The notes under the pieces were generated by a model. It was not told the origin of the DNA, searched no databases, and was given only the letters and a program-made list of their open reading frames with translations. A stretch of 64,000 bases of DNA from Mesorhizobium loti (GTDB taxonomy: Bacteria; Pseudomonadota; Alphaproteobacteria; Rhizobiales; Rhizobiaceae): contig CP050293.1 of the NCBI GenBank assembly GCA_014189435.1, forward strand, positions 2,981,001 through 3,045,000, read 5' to 3'. Position 1 is the first letter of the stretch; each line of letters opens with the position of its first letter. Shown piece after piece: positions 8,711 to 18,511 of this stretch. A program made the translations under genes and the position numbers.

Positions 8711-9478
8711 TCAGAGCGGATTTTCGGCATAGAACTCCAGCACGCGCTGTTTGAAGGTCTTGTCCCCGACGGCCAGCATATGGTCCCGGCCTTCGATGTG
8801 AAAGGCCCTGGCATTCGGCATCAATGCCGCGAGTTCATCGGGCGAACCGCCAATGTCGTCGGTCGTGCCGACGGCGACCAGCGTCGGCTGGGCAATGCGG
8901 GCAATATCCTGCTCGCTCAGCAATTCGCGCGACTTGGCGATGCAAGCGGCCAAGGCACGGCGATCACTGCGGGTCTGGTCGGCGAAGGCGCGAAACGACC
9001 GGCCGCGCGGATGGCTGGTCGCGGCCGGATCGTCGGCAAGCAGGGCCGCAGCGATCGGATCCCAATCGCCGACACCGTCGATCATGCCGATGCCGAGGCC
9101 GCCGAAAACCAGCGTCGCCACCTTGTCCGGATCGGACAGTGCCATGAATGCCGCGATGCGCGCGCCCATCGAATAGCCCATGACCTGGGCGCGCTCGATG
9201 CCGAGATGGTCGAGCAAGGCGGCGGCATCCGAGGCCATCTTGACCGGCGTGTAGTCGGCCTCCTCATAGCTCTTGGACGACGAGCCGTGGCCGCGATTGT
9301 CGAAGGCAATGGCGCGGTAGCCGGCATCGTTCAGCGTCTTGAACCAGCCGGGCGACACCCAATTGACATAGTGGCTCGAAGCGAAGCCGTGGATCATGAG
9401 CACGGGATCGCCCCCGCCCGATGCCGGCTGGCGGTCGAGGAAGGCAAGGTCGAAGCCGTCATGGGTGAAAAACTGCAT
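8711..9478 (-). CDS. Alpha/beta hydrolase
   Basis: This is a 255-residue alpha/beta hydrolase. It has the oxyanion region MIHGFASS (near residue 30), the nucleophile elbow GYSMG (near residue 100) and a C-terminal GRDH carrying the catalytic His. The start at 9478 (MQFFTHDG) fits the family; an upstream TTG at 9502 would add 8 residues. The gene lies 1-20 bases downstream of the DUF192 gene on the same strand, so the two are probably co-transcribed. The substrate is unknown. Confidence 0.85.
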   Translation of the reverse strand: MQFFTHDGFDLAFLDRQPASGGGDPVLMIHGFASSHYVNWVSPGWFKTLNDAGYRAIAFDNRGHGSSSKSYEEADYTPVKMASDAAALLDHLGIERAQVMGYSMGARIAAFMALSDPDKVATLVFGGLGIGMIDGVGDWDPIAAALLADDPAATSHPRGRSFRAFADQTRSDRRALAACIAKSRELLSEQDIARIAQPTLVAVGTTDDIGGSPDELAALMPNARAFHIEGRDHMLAVGDKTFKQRVLEFYAENPL

Positions 9479-9498
9479 CAGCGATCCCGCCTGCCCAC

Positions 9499-10062
9499 TC
9501 AACCGGCGCCGCCATTGGGTGCGTCGCCATTGTCGGCGGGCGGCATGCTCGGGCCAGACACTGTGCCCACGGCCGGATGGCGCAGCAGGTCGCCATACTC
9601 GATGCCGTTCCTGGCGGCCGTGCCGGCCTTGAGTTCGAGCACGAAACGCACCGGCACACCGGGCGAAATAACGGCATCGGATTGCGGCTCGCCGTGCTTG
9701 ACCGCCCGGATCTTGCCGTCCTGGCCGACAAAGACCAGATCAAGCGGCATCGGCGTGTTGTGCATCCAGAAGCCAACCTGCTGCTGGACCTCGAAGACGA
9801 ACAGCATGCCGTGGTCGTCCGCCATGTCCTGGCGATACATCAAGCCGGCCTCGCGCTCGGCGGCGGTGTCGGCGACTTCAATGGAAAAGGAGCGATCGCC
9901 GCCTTTCGTCACCACGACCAGCGGCGCCGGATCGGCCGGAAGGATCATCGCCCGGCTGTCCGCCGAGGTCGGTTTTTCGGAATAGAAGTAAGCACCGGCG
10001 GCGACGGCCACGGCAATTGCGGCGCATATCACACCCGCAGTCAGCCAGTTCCTATGAGCCAT
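9499..10062 (-). CDS. DUF192-family exported protein
   Basis: This 187-residue protein has an N-terminal membrane segment or signal anchor (residues 7-26) and then a DUF192 domain recognisable by REAGLMYRQ, GMLFVF and FWMHNTPMPLDLVFV. The family is widespread and has no settled function. The start at 10062 (MAHRNW) was chosen because the signal-like segment follows it at once. The C-terminal tail is Pro/Gly/Asn rich. It sits directly downstream of the double cold-shock gene, as is common in rhizobia. Confidence 0.88.
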   Translation of the reverse strand: MAHRNWLTAGVICAAIAVAVAAGAYFYSEKPTSADSRAMILPADPAPLVVVTKGGDRSFSIEVADTAAEREAGLMYRQDMADDHGMLFVFEVQQQVGFWMHNTPMPLDLVFVGQDGKIRAVKHGEPQSDAVISPGVPVRFVLELKAGTAARNGIEYGDLLRHPAVGTVSGPSMPPADNGDAPNGGAG

Positions 10063-10087
10063 TCGAGATCCTCGGCCGGAAATCGTC

Positions 10088-10684
10088 CTAGTGCGAGACC
10101 GGCAAGGTCCCCATATCGGGGTGAATTTCGGCGGCCATAAGGCCTTTGTCGCCGCGTCCGAAACGAACCAGCACGACCTGCCCAGGCCGAAGCTCGGTGA
10201 TGCCGTAACGGCGCAAGGTCTCCATGTGGACGAAGATGTCCTCGGTGCCCTCGCCACGGGTGAGGAAACCAAACCCCTTGGTGCGGTTGAACCATTTCAC
10301 CAGGGCGCGTTCGAGACCGCTCTCCGGCGTCACAGCGATATGGGTGCGCTGCTCCTGCATCTCGGCGGGATGAACCGCCGTGGTGACATCCATGGAGAGC
10401 ACCCGAAAGGCCTGCAATCCGCGGTCGCCATGCTTGACGAGACAGACCACGCGTGCGCCCTCCAGGGCCGTTTGAAAGCCGTCCCTTCGAAGACATGTCA
10501 CATGGAGGAGAATGTCGCCCGAGATGCCGTCATCCGGGAGGATGAAACCATAACCCTTGGCCACATCGAACCACTTTATGGCGCCGGCTACTTCGAGCAG
10601 GTCAGCGGCGTCGCCGCCTTCGTCACGCTGCAAGGCGTCGCCAAGGGTTCCGTCCCGCCCCGTGAAGGAGGCCTTTTCCCCCAT
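10088..10684 (-). CDS. Double cold-shock-domain protein
   Basis: The 198-residue protein carries two cold-shock domains that bind single-stranded nucleic acid. The first spans about residues 38-105 ([13 protein letters not shown]) and the second about residues 128-195 ([22 protein letters not shown]), with RNP1-like K-G-[FY]-G-F motifs in both. The ATG at 10684 has a GGGGG ribosome site 7 bases upstream. Two-domain Csp proteins of this size are characteristic of Rhizobiales. It probably acts as an RNA chaperone; the exact targets are unknown. Confidence 0.92.
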   Translation of the reverse strand: MGEKASFTGRDGTLGDALQRDEGGDAADLLEVAGAIKWFDVAKGYGFILPDDGISGDILLHVTCLRRDGFQTALEGARVVCLVKHGDRGLQAFRVLSMDVTTAVHPAEMQEQRTHIAVTPESGLERALVKWFNRTKGFGFLTRGEGTEDIFVHMETLRRYGITELRPGQVVLVRFGRGDKGLMAAEIHPDMGTLPVSH

Positions 10685-10900
10685 AAGAATGCCCCCTTTT
10701 TTCAAGAACACCGCAACTGATTCTTGACACCAGATTAACACCGCGGCTTCCGGTGTGTGCAAGACCTGCCGTGCCTTTTTTCACGCTTCATTGGGGGAAT
10801 ACCGGATTTGTTCTTTGCCGGCATTGCGCACTGCCGCATGATTGCCCTTTGAAAGCGCCGACCCTATGTTGCACCGCAACGCAATTATCGAGGAAATCAC

Positions 10901-11341
10901 ATGCGCTATCTGCACACCATGGTCCGCGTCGCCGACGTCGATGCCTCGCTCGATTTCTACTGCAACAAGCTCGGCCTCAAGGAAGTGCGCCGCTACGAAA
11001 ACGAGCAAGGCCGCTTCACGCTGATCTTCCTCGCGGCCTCCGAAGACGAGCAAAGCGGCATCGCCGACAAGGCGCCACTGGTCGAACTGACCTACAATTG
11101 GGATCCGGAAGACTACAAGGGCGGGCGCAATTTCGGCCACCTCGCCTATGAGGTCGACGACATCTACGCCACCTGCCAGCATCTGATGGACAATGGCGTC
11201 ATCATCAACCGGCCACCGCGCGACGGCAACATGGCCTTCATCAGGTCGCCGGACGGCATTTCGATCGAGCTTTTGCAGAAGGGCCCGGCCAAGGCCAAGG
11301 CCGAACCGTGGGCTTCGATGGCGAACACCGGAAGCTGGTAG
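10901..11341 (+). CDS. gloA: Lactoylglutathione lyase (glyoxalase I)
   Basis: This enzyme isomerises the hemithioacetal of methylglyoxal and glutathione to S-lactoylglutathione. The 146-residue protein has the metal ligands in the order His (LHTMVRV, residue 5), Glu (VELTYNW), His (FGHLAYEV) and Glu (ISIELLQ). The RBS GAGGAAATCAC precedes the ATG. A C-terminal Lys/Ala extension follows the core domain. It is divergent from the cold-shock gene. Confidence 0.93.
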   Translation: MRYLHTMVRVADVDASLDFYCNKLGLKEVRRYENEQGRFTLIFLAASEDEQSGIADKAPLVELTYNWDPEDYKGGRNFGHLAYEVDDIYATCQHLMDNGVIINRPPRDGNMAFIRSPDGISIELLQKGPAKAKAEPWASMANTGSW

Positions 11342-11478
11342 GCTCGACCGGACGCCGGGCGTAAAATTGCCCGGCAGCCTTTGGCATTCGACAAAACGAC
11401 GCCTATCTGTCGGACTGTCGCGCCGGCCTTGCGCCAGCGCATCGTCAAATGGGCACTTGTCCCCTGGAGAATTCATTC

Positions 11479-11772
11479 ATGCCGACCAGCCATGCCGATG
11501 TCGCCACCGAACATGCCAGCCGCTACCTGCAGCAGCTCTGCAAGCACTGGGCGCACAAATTCCCGGTCGAATTCGATCCCAACCATGGCACCATCGATCT
11601 CTCAATGGGCCGCACCGTCATGGATGCCGATGCGACCGCGCTTCATATCGCGGTTACGACTGACGAGGGTGGATCGCTCGAGCGCCTGGAAAGCGTCGTC
11701 GCCGATCACATCAAGCGTTTTGCTTTCCGCGAAGAACTGACCTTCGACTGGAAGCCCGCTCCGGCGGCCTAG
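11479..11772 (+). CDS. DUF2218-family protein
   Basis: This 97-residue protein matches the DUF2218 pattern: an N-terminal ATEHASRYLQQLCKHWAHK helix, then a beta-rich section (GTIDLSMG) and a C-terminal HIKRFAFRE. The start at 11479 is backed by a GGAGA ribosome site. Some DUF2218 proteins are linked to siderophore or metal uptake regions, but nothing here shows that link, so no function is proposed. Confidence 0.8.
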   Translation: MPTSHADVATEHASRYLQQLCKHWAHKFPVEFDPNHGTIDLSMGRTVMDADATALHIAVTTDEGGSLERLESVVADHIKRFAFREELTFDWKPAPAA

Positions 11773-11780
11773 TCAGCGAC

Positions 11781-12341
11781 TTACTTCTCACCGGCCTGAG
11801 CGGCCATCGCCAGCAGCGCCTGCACCGAGCGCCAGTTGCGCGCGGTGCCCGGCACTTTCAGCGTGCGCGGGATCAGCCCGGCAAACACCGATTTGCCCAG
11901 CCCGTCCGGCGCGCTGAGGTAGAGCACATCGCCCTTGATCTCGAAGCGTTCGGGGCCAGTGCACTTTTCAGCCAGCCGCGCCACCTCATCGGCGGTCGGC
12001 TCGCGCTCCAGCACATAGGCGTGCAGCTTGGTGTGGTCCGCGGCAACTTCCGGATAGGGATTTTCGCCCACCAACCGCTCGAACCATGAGAGATCGCGCA
12101 CCATGATGCGCGAATAAAAACCCCATTTCTTCTCGAAGGCTGCTTCGATCTGTTTCGTCAGCGTCGCCGCGTCGCCCTTGTCAGCCCGGAACACGGCATT
12201 GCCGCTCTGCACATAGGTGGCGACATCGGAAAAGCCGAGATCCTCGAAGAACGATCGCAACTCCGCCATCTTGACGATGCGGTTGCCGCCGACATTGATG
12301 CCGGAAAACAGCGCAACGAAAATTTTGCAGGCGCCGCTCAT
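11781..12341 (-). CDS. DUF1697-family protein
   Basis: This 186-residue protein starts with the typical DUF1697 opening (FVALFSGINVGGN) and carries YVQSGNAVF near residue 45 and a C-terminal RNWRSVQAL. The function of the family is unknown. The ATG overlaps the ilvA stop by 4 bases (ATGA), so it is translationally coupled to ilvA and may be co-expressed with it. It has no signal peptide. Confidence 0.87.
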   Translation of the reverse strand: MSGACKIFVALFSGINVGGNRIVKMAELRSFFEDLGFSDVATYVQSGNAVFRADKGDAATLTKQIEAAFEKKWGFYSRIMVRDLSWFERLVGENPYPEVAADHTKLHAYVLEREPTADEVARLAEKCTGPERFEIKGDVLYLSAPDGLGKSVFAGLIPRTLKVPGTARNWRSVQALLAMAAQAGEK

Positions 12342-13594
12342 ATGATGAACCCGGCCAATGTCTCGTTGTCGGTGATGTCCTGATACTGGACGCCCTCGGC
12401 CTCGAAATTCGCCTTGAGCAGATCGAAATTGCGGCGGTCCTTGGTTTCGATGCCGATCAGCACCGAACCGAAGTTGCGTGCCGATTTCTTCAGATATTCG
12501 AAGCGGGCGATATCGTCGTCGGGCCCGAGCAGTTCGAGGAAGTCGCGCAGCGCGCCTGGCCGCTGCGGGAAGCGGATGATGAAGTACTTCTTCAGGCCCT
12601 CGAAGCGCAGCGCCCGCTCCTTGACGTCCGGCAGCCGCTCGAAATCGAAATTGCCGCCTGAAACCACGGCAACGATGGTCTTGCCCCTGATCTCCTTCCT
12701 GGAGAAATCCTTGAGCGCATCTATCGCCAGCGCGCCGGCCGGCTCCAGCACGACGCCTTCGACGTTGAGCATCTCGATCATGGTGGCGCACAGCCGGTTT
12801 TCCGGGATCAGCCGCACCGTGTCAGCCGGAAAATCCTTGAGATGCCGCAACGGTTCGCGGCCGATCTCAGCCACGGCCGCGCCATCTACGAAATTGTCGA
12901 CCTTGGCGAGTTTCAGGCGTTTTCCCGCGGCGAGGCTCTCGCGCAGGCTCGGCGCGCCGGCCGGTTCGCAGAAGACGAAGCGTGCTTCCCGGCCCTGATC
13001 AGCGAAATAGTGGGTGACGCCGGCAGCAAGCCCACCCCCGCCGACCGGCAGCATGATGATATCGGGCATGCGGGCGCCCGGCATCTGGTCCGCGATCTCA
13101 TAGGCAACGGTTGCCTGGCCCTCGATGATGTCCTTGTGGTCGAAGGGCGGCACCATATGGGCGCCAGAGCTTTCGGTGAATTCGAAGGCGGCGCGATAGC
13201 AGTCGTCGAAAAAGTCGCCGACCAGCCTGATCTCGATGAAATCGCCGCCGAACAGCCTGGTCTTGTCGATCTTCTGCTGCGGCGTCGTCACCGGCATGAA
13301 CACAACGCCTCGTCTGCCGAAATGGCGACAGACGAACGCAAAGCCTTGCGCATGGTTGCCGGCGGACGCGCAGACGAACAGTTCGGCCTCGTTGCCGGCC
13401 GCCAGTGTCTTGCGGAAGAAGTTGAAGGCGCCACGGATCTTGTAGGAGCGGACCGGCGACAGATCCTCGCGCTTCAACAGCACCCGCGCTCCGGTCTTTT
13501 TCGACAGATAGTCGTTTTCCTGCAGCGGCGTTTCCGGGAAGATCTGGCGGATCGCGGCGGCGGCGGCAGCGACACGGGAAGAGAAACTGTTCAT
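12338..13594 (-). CDS. ilvA: Threonine dehydratase (threonine ammonia-lyase)
   Basis: This PLP enzyme deaminates threonine to 2-oxobutanoate, the first step to isoleucine. The 418-residue protein has the PLP lysine in RSYKIRGAF (K52), the Gly-rich phosphate loop VGGGGLAAG (near residue 185) and an ACT-like C-terminal regulatory domain (about residues 330-415, FPQRPGALRDFLELL). A single regulatory domain and this length fit the shorter biosynthetic type, likely inhibited by isoleucine. The downstream DUF1697 gene overlaps it by 4 bases. Confidence 0.92.
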   Translation of the reverse strand: MNSFSSRVAAAAAAIRQIFPETPLQENDYLSKKTGARVLLKREDLSPVRSYKIRGAFNFFRKTLAAGNEAELFVCASAGNHAQGFAFVCRHFGRRGVVFMPVTTPQQKIDKTRLFGGDFIEIRLVGDFFDDCYRAAFEFTESSGAHMVPPFDHKDIIEGQATVAYEIADQMPGARMPDIIMLPVGGGGLAAGVTHYFADQGREARFVFCEPAGAPSLRESLAAGKRLKLAKVDNFVDGAAVAEIGREPLRHLKDFPADTVRLIPENRLCATMIEMLNVEGVVLEPAGALAIDALKDFSRKEIRGKTIVAVVSGGNFDFERLPDVKERALRFEGLKKYFIIRFPQRPGALRDFLELLGPDDDIARFEYLKKSARNFGSVLIGIETKDRRNFDLLKANFEAEGVQYQDITDNETLAGFII

Positions 13595-14044
13595 CGCAAA
13601 CCACCTCGCGCCGCATGTCGTGTGCGGACCTCTATCATTGTTCGGGCCGCGCGCCGGCTTTGTGGCGCGCCCGGCCTTCGCGCAGCCGGCTCAGCCTATT
13701 GCATATCCGTCCTCGCGGCGCCATTGTCCGCCCATTCATGCTCTCCCGTAACGGGCATTCGTAAAACCCCTGCAAACACTTGGAGGCGTTTGTTCATGCC
13801 CGCGGCATCGGTCGGCCTGAAATCCATGTCCTTGCCGGAATCGCCGAGCTGACGGTGAAGCCGCTCGTTGCGCCACCACGCAGGCGTTTCTCCCGCCATT
13901 TTGGCTTTCGCGCAACAGTGCGACGGCTGTAACCGGGCGCTGGTCACATTTCGACTGGACACGACTTAGTTCTGCCGCACTCTCCCTGTCCGGGAGGTGT
14001 CGCGGGGGTAGACAGGCCTTTCGGCCGGAGTTGGAATTTCAGGC
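13595..14044. other. Intergenic stretch, no convincing gene
   Basis: About 450 bases separate ilvA from the first lipoprotein hydrolase gene. Both neighbours diverge, so the region should hold two promoters. I could not recognise a clear -35/-10 pair, terminator or RNA. An open frame on the minus strand from 13962 to 13696 has no ribosome site and no recognisable composition. Confidence 0.5.
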
Positions 14045-15118
14045 GTGCCTTTGAAGAAGATCTTTACCGTTGTCCTAGCCTTGTTCGTCGCCGGCTGCGC
14101 AGGCTCGCAAACACAGGAACTGCTGGGTAGCGCCATGGTGTCCGCTCCGGTGACGGAGATCGCAGGCAATCACAGCATCTTCATCGCCACGACGCGCAAG
14201 AAGTCCGACGATCCCAACAAGGTTTTCGACGGCGAGCGCTCGGCCACGCTGAACTACGCCCGCGTCAACGTCACCGTCCCGGGGCTCCACCAGACCGGCC
14301 AGATCGAGCGGCGCTCGCGCGGCAAGTCGGACGACCCGGCGAAATATTTCATGGCTTCGGAAGTCGTCGGCTACGACACACAACCGAAATTCTCCAGCGC
14401 GCTCAACGCCGACATCGCGGCGCGTGGCGGCCGCGTCATGGTCTTCGTGCATGGCTACAACACCGGCTTCGACGCCGCCGTCTATCGCCTGACCCAGATC
14501 GTCCATGATTCCGGCTATCCCGGCACGCCTGTGCTGTTTTCCTGGGCATCGGGCGCCAGGACCACCGATTATGTCTATGACAAGGAAAGCGCCAGTGCTG
14601 CCCGCGACCAGCTGGAAGTGACGCTCAGGATGCTGGAGCAGTCGGGCGCCCGGCGCATCGACATCGTCGCGCATTCGCTCGGAACCTGGGTCACCATGGA
14701 AACGCTGCGCCAGATGGCCATCACCGGCGACCGCGATCTCGGCGGCAAGCTGGGCGACGTGGTGTTGGCCTCGCCCGACATCGATGTCGACGTGTTCAAG
14801 AGCCAGATGCGGCGCTACGGCAAGCCCGACAAGCCGTTCATCCTGCTGTTGTCCGACGACGATCGGGCGCTCAGGCTCTCCGGCCTGATCGCCGGTTCGC
14901 GGCCGCGCGTCGGCGACTACAAGGATGCCGCCGACCTTGCCTCCTACGGCGTGACGGTCGTCGACCTCTCCAAGGTCAAGGGATCGGACAGCTTCAACCA
15001 TACGAAATTCGCCGACAATCCGACGCTGGTGAAGATGATCGGCCAGCGGCTGCGCGAGGATGACGGCTTTGCCAGCGACCGTGACGTGACGGATCGCATC
15101 GGCCTGCTTGGACAATAG
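14045..15118 (+). CDS. Lipoprotein alpha/beta hydrolase (DUF900/COG4782 type), copy 1
   Basis: This is a 357-residue predicted lipoprotein with a GTG start. The signal peptide ends at a lipobox, FVAGC (Cys18), so the mature protein should be membrane-anchored. The hydrolase fold shows FVHGYNTGFD (near residue 137), the nucleophile in AHSLGTW (near residue 206) and a late ASPDIDVDVF segment. The family is described as esterase/lipase-like with unknown substrate. It is followed 143 bases later by a clear paralogue, so the pair is a tandem duplication. Confidence 0.85.
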   Translation: MPLKKIFTVVLALFVAGCAGSQTQELLGSAMVSAPVTEIAGNHSIFIATTRKKSDDPNKVFDGERSATLNYARVNVTVPGLHQTGQIERRSRGKSDDPAKYFMASEVVGYDTQPKFSSALNADIAARGGRVMVFVHGYNTGFDAAVYRLTQIVHDSGYPGTPVLFSWASGARTTDYVYDKESASAARDQLEVTLRMLEQSGARRIDIVAHSLGTWVTMETLRQMAITGDRDLGGKLGDVVLASPDIDVDVFKSQMRRYGKPDKPFILLLSDDDRALRLSGLIAGSRPRVGDYKDAADLASYGVTVVDLSKVKGSDSFNHTKFADNPTLVKMIGQRLREDDGFASDRDVTDRIGLLGQ

Positions 15119-15261
15119 ATGCGGTCTCGCGGTTTTCGCCGTGCCTGTTCACCATCGCGGACGTATGGACTCACTTTGAACTGGACCGCGTCGGCCTCTG
15201 GCTTTATCGGAATAGCCAGCGACGTCATGCGTTTGACGTCCCCCTTCGCGGGAGCCAGCGT

Positions 15262-16425
15262 GTGACCGTGCGTTCGAAGAGTTACCTCGTCGTTGCATTC
15301 GCGCTCGCTGTCACCGGCTGCGCCGGCGGGAATACGCATGACCTGCTCAACAAGACGACGGTCTCGGTGCCCGCTTCCGACATCGCGGCCACGCATGAGA
15401 TCTTCGTCGCCACGACACGCCAGAGGGCAACCAAGGAACCGCGACAGGTGTTCGACGGCGATCGCTCGCTGACCACCAGCTTTGCCCGTGTCGACGTCAC
15501 CGTTCCAAAAAGCCATCAGGTCGGCGCCATCGAGCGGGCCAAGGGATCGGCAAACAGCAATCCGGCCAAGGATTTTACCGCCAAGGATGTCACCTTCTAC
15601 GAAGGCGCGCCGCAGTTCGCCAAGGCGGTCGGCGCCGACATCTCCATGCGCGGCGACCGTGCGCTGGTTTTCGTGCACGGCTTCAACAACGGGTTCGATG
15701 ACGGCATTTATCGCGTGACGCAGATTGTCCACGACACCAAATATCCGGGCACGGCGGTGCTGTTTTCCTGGGCCTCGAGCGCCAAGACGACGGGCTATCT
15801 CTATGATAAGGACAGCGCCACAGCAGCCCGCGACGACCTTGAAGCGACGCTGCGGATGCTTGCCAAGACCAAGGTCAAGAGCATCGACATCATCGCGCAC
15901 TCGATGGGAAACTGGGTGACGATGGAGGCCCTGCGCCAGCTTTCGATCACCGGCGACCGCGACCTCGGCGGCAAGCTGGGTTACGTCATCCTCGCCTCGC
16001 CGGACATCGATGTCGATGTCTTCAAGAAGCAGATGATCCGCTACGGCAAACCCACCAGGCCTTTCGCCATCCTGCTTTCAGGCGACGACCGGGCTTTGAA
16101 ACTCTCGTCTTTCATCTCCGGCGACAAGCCGCGGGTCGGCGACTATGGCAACGCGGCGGACCTTGCCGCCTATGGCGTGTCGGTGGTCGACCTGACCAAG
16201 ACCAAGGGCGGCGACCAGCTGAACCACGCCAAGTTCGCCGACAACCCGTTCCTCGTGCAACTGCTCGGCGACCGGCTGCGGGCGCCGGCCGGCCTCGCCT
16301 CGGACGAACCTGATCCGACACAGCTCAACAATCTCGGCCAAGGCCTCGGCAAGGCCGTCGGCTCGGTCGCCGAGATCGTCATCACGACGCCATTCAAGGT
16401 GCTGACCATCGCCACCGGTGGATGA
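15262..16425 (+). CDS. Lipoprotein alpha/beta hydrolase (DUF900/COG4782 type), copy 2
   Basis: This 387-residue paralogue of the preceding gene shares its architecture: GTG start, lipobox (VTGC), FVHGFNNGFD, AHSMGNW and ASPDIDVDVF. It differs by a longer C-terminus (about residues 345-387). A second in-frame GTG two codons later is an alternative start. Conserved catalytic motifs in both copies suggest that both are active rather than one being a relic. Confidence 0.85.
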   Translation: MTVRSKSYLVVAFALAVTGCAGGNTHDLLNKTTVSVPASDIAATHEIFVATTRQRATKEPRQVFDGDRSLTTSFARVDVTVPKSHQVGAIERAKGSANSNPAKDFTAKDVTFYEGAPQFAKAVGADISMRGDRALVFVHGFNNGFDDGIYRVTQIVHDTKYPGTAVLFSWASSAKTTGYLYDKDSATAARDDLEATLRMLAKTKVKSIDIIAHSMGNWVTMEALRQLSITGDRDLGGKLGYVILASPDIDVDVFKKQMIRYGKPTRPFAILLSGDDRALKLSSFISGDKPRVGDYGNAADLAAYGVSVVDLTKTKGGDQLNHAKFADNPFLVQLLGDRLRAPAGLASDEPDPTQLNNLGQGLGKAVGSVAEIVITTPFKVLTIATGG

Positions 16426-16450
16426 ATGCCATCAACAGGCGCCAGGATTA

Positions 16451-16489
16451 GTTGATATTCGGTCAGGCCCGCCTCACCCGAATATCAAC
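16451..16489. terminator. Bidirectional terminator hairpin
   Basis: GTTGATATTCGG (16451-16462) is perfectly inverted at 16478-16489 with a 15-base loop. It lies between the convergent ends of the lipoprotein hydrolase gene (16425) and the adenine deaminase gene (16496). There is no long T run on either side, so efficiency is uncertain, but stem and position fit a shared terminator. Confidence 0.65.
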
Positions 16490-16495
16490 ATACCC

Positions 16496-18313
16496 CTAAA
16501 CGAATAAATCCACCTTCTGGAACGTCGTCACGTCGATCAGGCCGACATCGGAAATCCTGAGTTCGGGAATGACGACCAGCGCCAGCAGCGAGTGCTGCAT
16601 ATAGGCGTTGTTCAATGAACAGCCCATCTTGCGCATCGCCTCGGTGAGTTTTTCGGCCTTGGCGGCGACGATTTCGGCCCGCTCGTCCGACATCAGGCCG
16701 GCGATCGGCATTTCGACCAGCGCCAGTTCCTTGCCCTTGGAGAACAGCACGACGCCGCCACCGACCTCGCCCAGACGGTTTACCGCCAGCGCCATGTCCT
16801 GCTTGTTGGTGCCGACGCAGATGATGTGGTGGCTGTCATGCGCCACGCTGGACGCCAGGGCGCAGTCGCCCATGTAGCCGAAGCCGGAGACGAAGGCGTT
16901 GGTGACGCCGCCCGTGCCCCGGTGGCGCTCGACCAGCGCGATCTGGCAGATATCGTTGCGGCGATCCATGGCCACCAGTCCGTCCTCTACCGGCAGATCG
17001 GCCTCCAGTGCGCGCGTCGGCGCCTGGTTCTCGATGACGCCGATGACGCGCACCCGGACTTCATTGGCGCCCTTGGGGGCGGCGATGTCGAAGTCGCCAG
17101 CCTTGAGCTTCTTGCCGAGCTTGACGGTGTTCTTCGCCGTCCGGGGGTAATCATAGGCCGGAATGTCGATTTCGAGCTTGCCGCCCTTGGCCAGCCTGAC
17201 GCCGCGCGCATAGACCTCGTCGATGGTCATTGCGGCGAGATCCGAGACGATCAGCAGGTCGGCCAGTCGCCCCGGCGCAATCGAACCGATCTCGCGCTCC
17301 AGTTTGAAATGCTGGGCGGTGTTCAACGTCGCCATCTGGATCGCCGTCACCGGCTTCAAGCCTTGGCTGATGGCGTGGCGCACCACGCGGTCCATATGGC
17401 CTTCCTGGACGAGCGTGCCGGAATGGCTGTCGTCGGTGCACAGGATGAAGTTGCGCGGATCGATGCCGCTCTCCGTCACCGCCTTGATCTGCGAGGCGAC
17501 GTCGTACCAGGCCGAACCCAGCCGCAACATCGCCTTCATGCCCTGGCGCACCCGGGCAATGGCGTCCTCGGCTCGCGTGCCCTCGTGGTCGTCCTCGGGG
17601 CCGCCGGCGACATAGCCATGAAACGGCAGGCCGAGATCGCGCGAGGCATAGTGGCCGCCGACCGTTTTCCCCGCTTTCACCGTCGCGGCAATCTCGCCCG
17701 ACATCACTGGATCGTTGGCGGCGACGCCGGGGAAATTCATCACTTCGCCAAGGCCGATAATGTTTTCCCAGGTCATCGCCTCGGCGACATCGGCGACCGT
17801 CAGCTCGGCGCCGGCATGCTCCAGTCCCGGCGCAGAAGGCACGCAGGACGGCATCTGCACATGCACGTTGATGGGCATGGCAACGGCCTCGTCATGCATC
17901 AGCCGCACGCCGGGCAGGCCGAGCACATTGGCGATCTCATGCGGGTCGATGAACATCGAGGTGGTGCCGTGCGGAATGACGGCGCGGCAGAATTCGGTCA
18001 CCGTCACCATGCCGCTTTCGACATGCATGTGCGCGTCACAGAGGCCGGGCACCAGATAGCGCCCGCCGGCGTCGACCACCTTGGTGCCCTGGCCGATGGC
18101 ATGGCTGGCATTGGGCCCACAATAGGCGAAGCGCCCGCCGGCAATGGCGATGTCGGTGCCGGCGATGATCTCGCCCGAATGGACATTCACCCATCGGCCG
18201 TTGCGCACGACCAGGTCAGCGGGTTTGCGCCCCATGGCGACATCGACCAGATGTGTCGCCATCTCGGTCCAGGGTTTGGGTTTCGTCGTATGCGCCGACG
18301 GCTTCTTTGCCAT
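16496..18313 (-). CDS. ade: Adenine deaminase
   Basis: This amidohydrolase converts adenine to hypoxanthine and ammonia in purine salvage. The 605-residue product has the metal-binding CDAHMHVESGM (near residue 95), IDPHEIANVLG, the EDDHEGT region and the DDSHSGT motif near residue 300, all typical of the bacterial Ade/AdeC type. The ATG at 18313 follows an AGGAG ribosome site. It is divergent from the outer-membrane protein gene. Confidence 0.93.
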   Translation of the reverse strand: MAKKPSAHTTKPKPWTEMATHLVDVAMGRKPADLVVRNGRWVNVHSGEIIAGTDIAIAGGRFAYCGPNASHAIGQGTKVVDAGGRYLVPGLCDAHMHVESGMVTVTEFCRAVIPHGTTSMFIDPHEIANVLGLPGVRLMHDEAVAMPINVHVQMPSCVPSAPGLEHAGAELTVADVAEAMTWENIIGLGEVMNFPGVAANDPVMSGEIAATVKAGKTVGGHYASRDLGLPFHGYVAGGPEDDHEGTRAEDAIARVRQGMKAMLRLGSAWYDVASQIKAVTESGIDPRNFILCTDDSHSGTLVQEGHMDRVVRHAISQGLKPVTAIQMATLNTAQHFKLEREIGSIAPGRLADLLIVSDLAAMTIDEVYARGVRLAKGGKLEIDIPAYDYPRTAKNTVKLGKKLKAGDFDIAAPKGANEVRVRVIGVIENQAPTRALEADLPVEDGLVAMDRRNDICQIALVERHRGTGGVTNAFVSGFGYMGDCALASSVAHDSHHIICVGTNKQDMALAVNRLGEVGGGVVLFSKGKELALVEMPIAGLMSDERAEIVAAKAEKLTEAMRKMGCSLNNAYMQHSLLALVVIPELRISDVGLIDVTTFQKVDLFV

Positions 18314-18511
18314 GAGAGACTCCTGTTTGCCCGACTGTGCCAAGCCGGTGTGGTTTTGACCAGCACTGAACGGTCTGCGTGGCTGTTGATCACCTGATTA
18401 CGCCGTCTTCACCACAAACCGGTCGCAGTCAGAAATGGAATTCCGTTTCACGGCAAATCAGGCTACCTTCCCCTCCAGGGACCTTTCTGAATCGTCATTT
18501 CGGGGAGTTCG

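Noticed and set aside
13696..13962. An 88-residue frame upstream of the lipoprotein hydrolase
   Set aside because: It has a GTG start without ribosome site and no protein-like composition.
16826..18397. Long open frame opposite the adenine deaminase gene
   Set aside because: It is a mirror of a well-supported gene in GC-rich DNA, is rich in His/Arg/Asp without any domain motif, and has no ribosome site.
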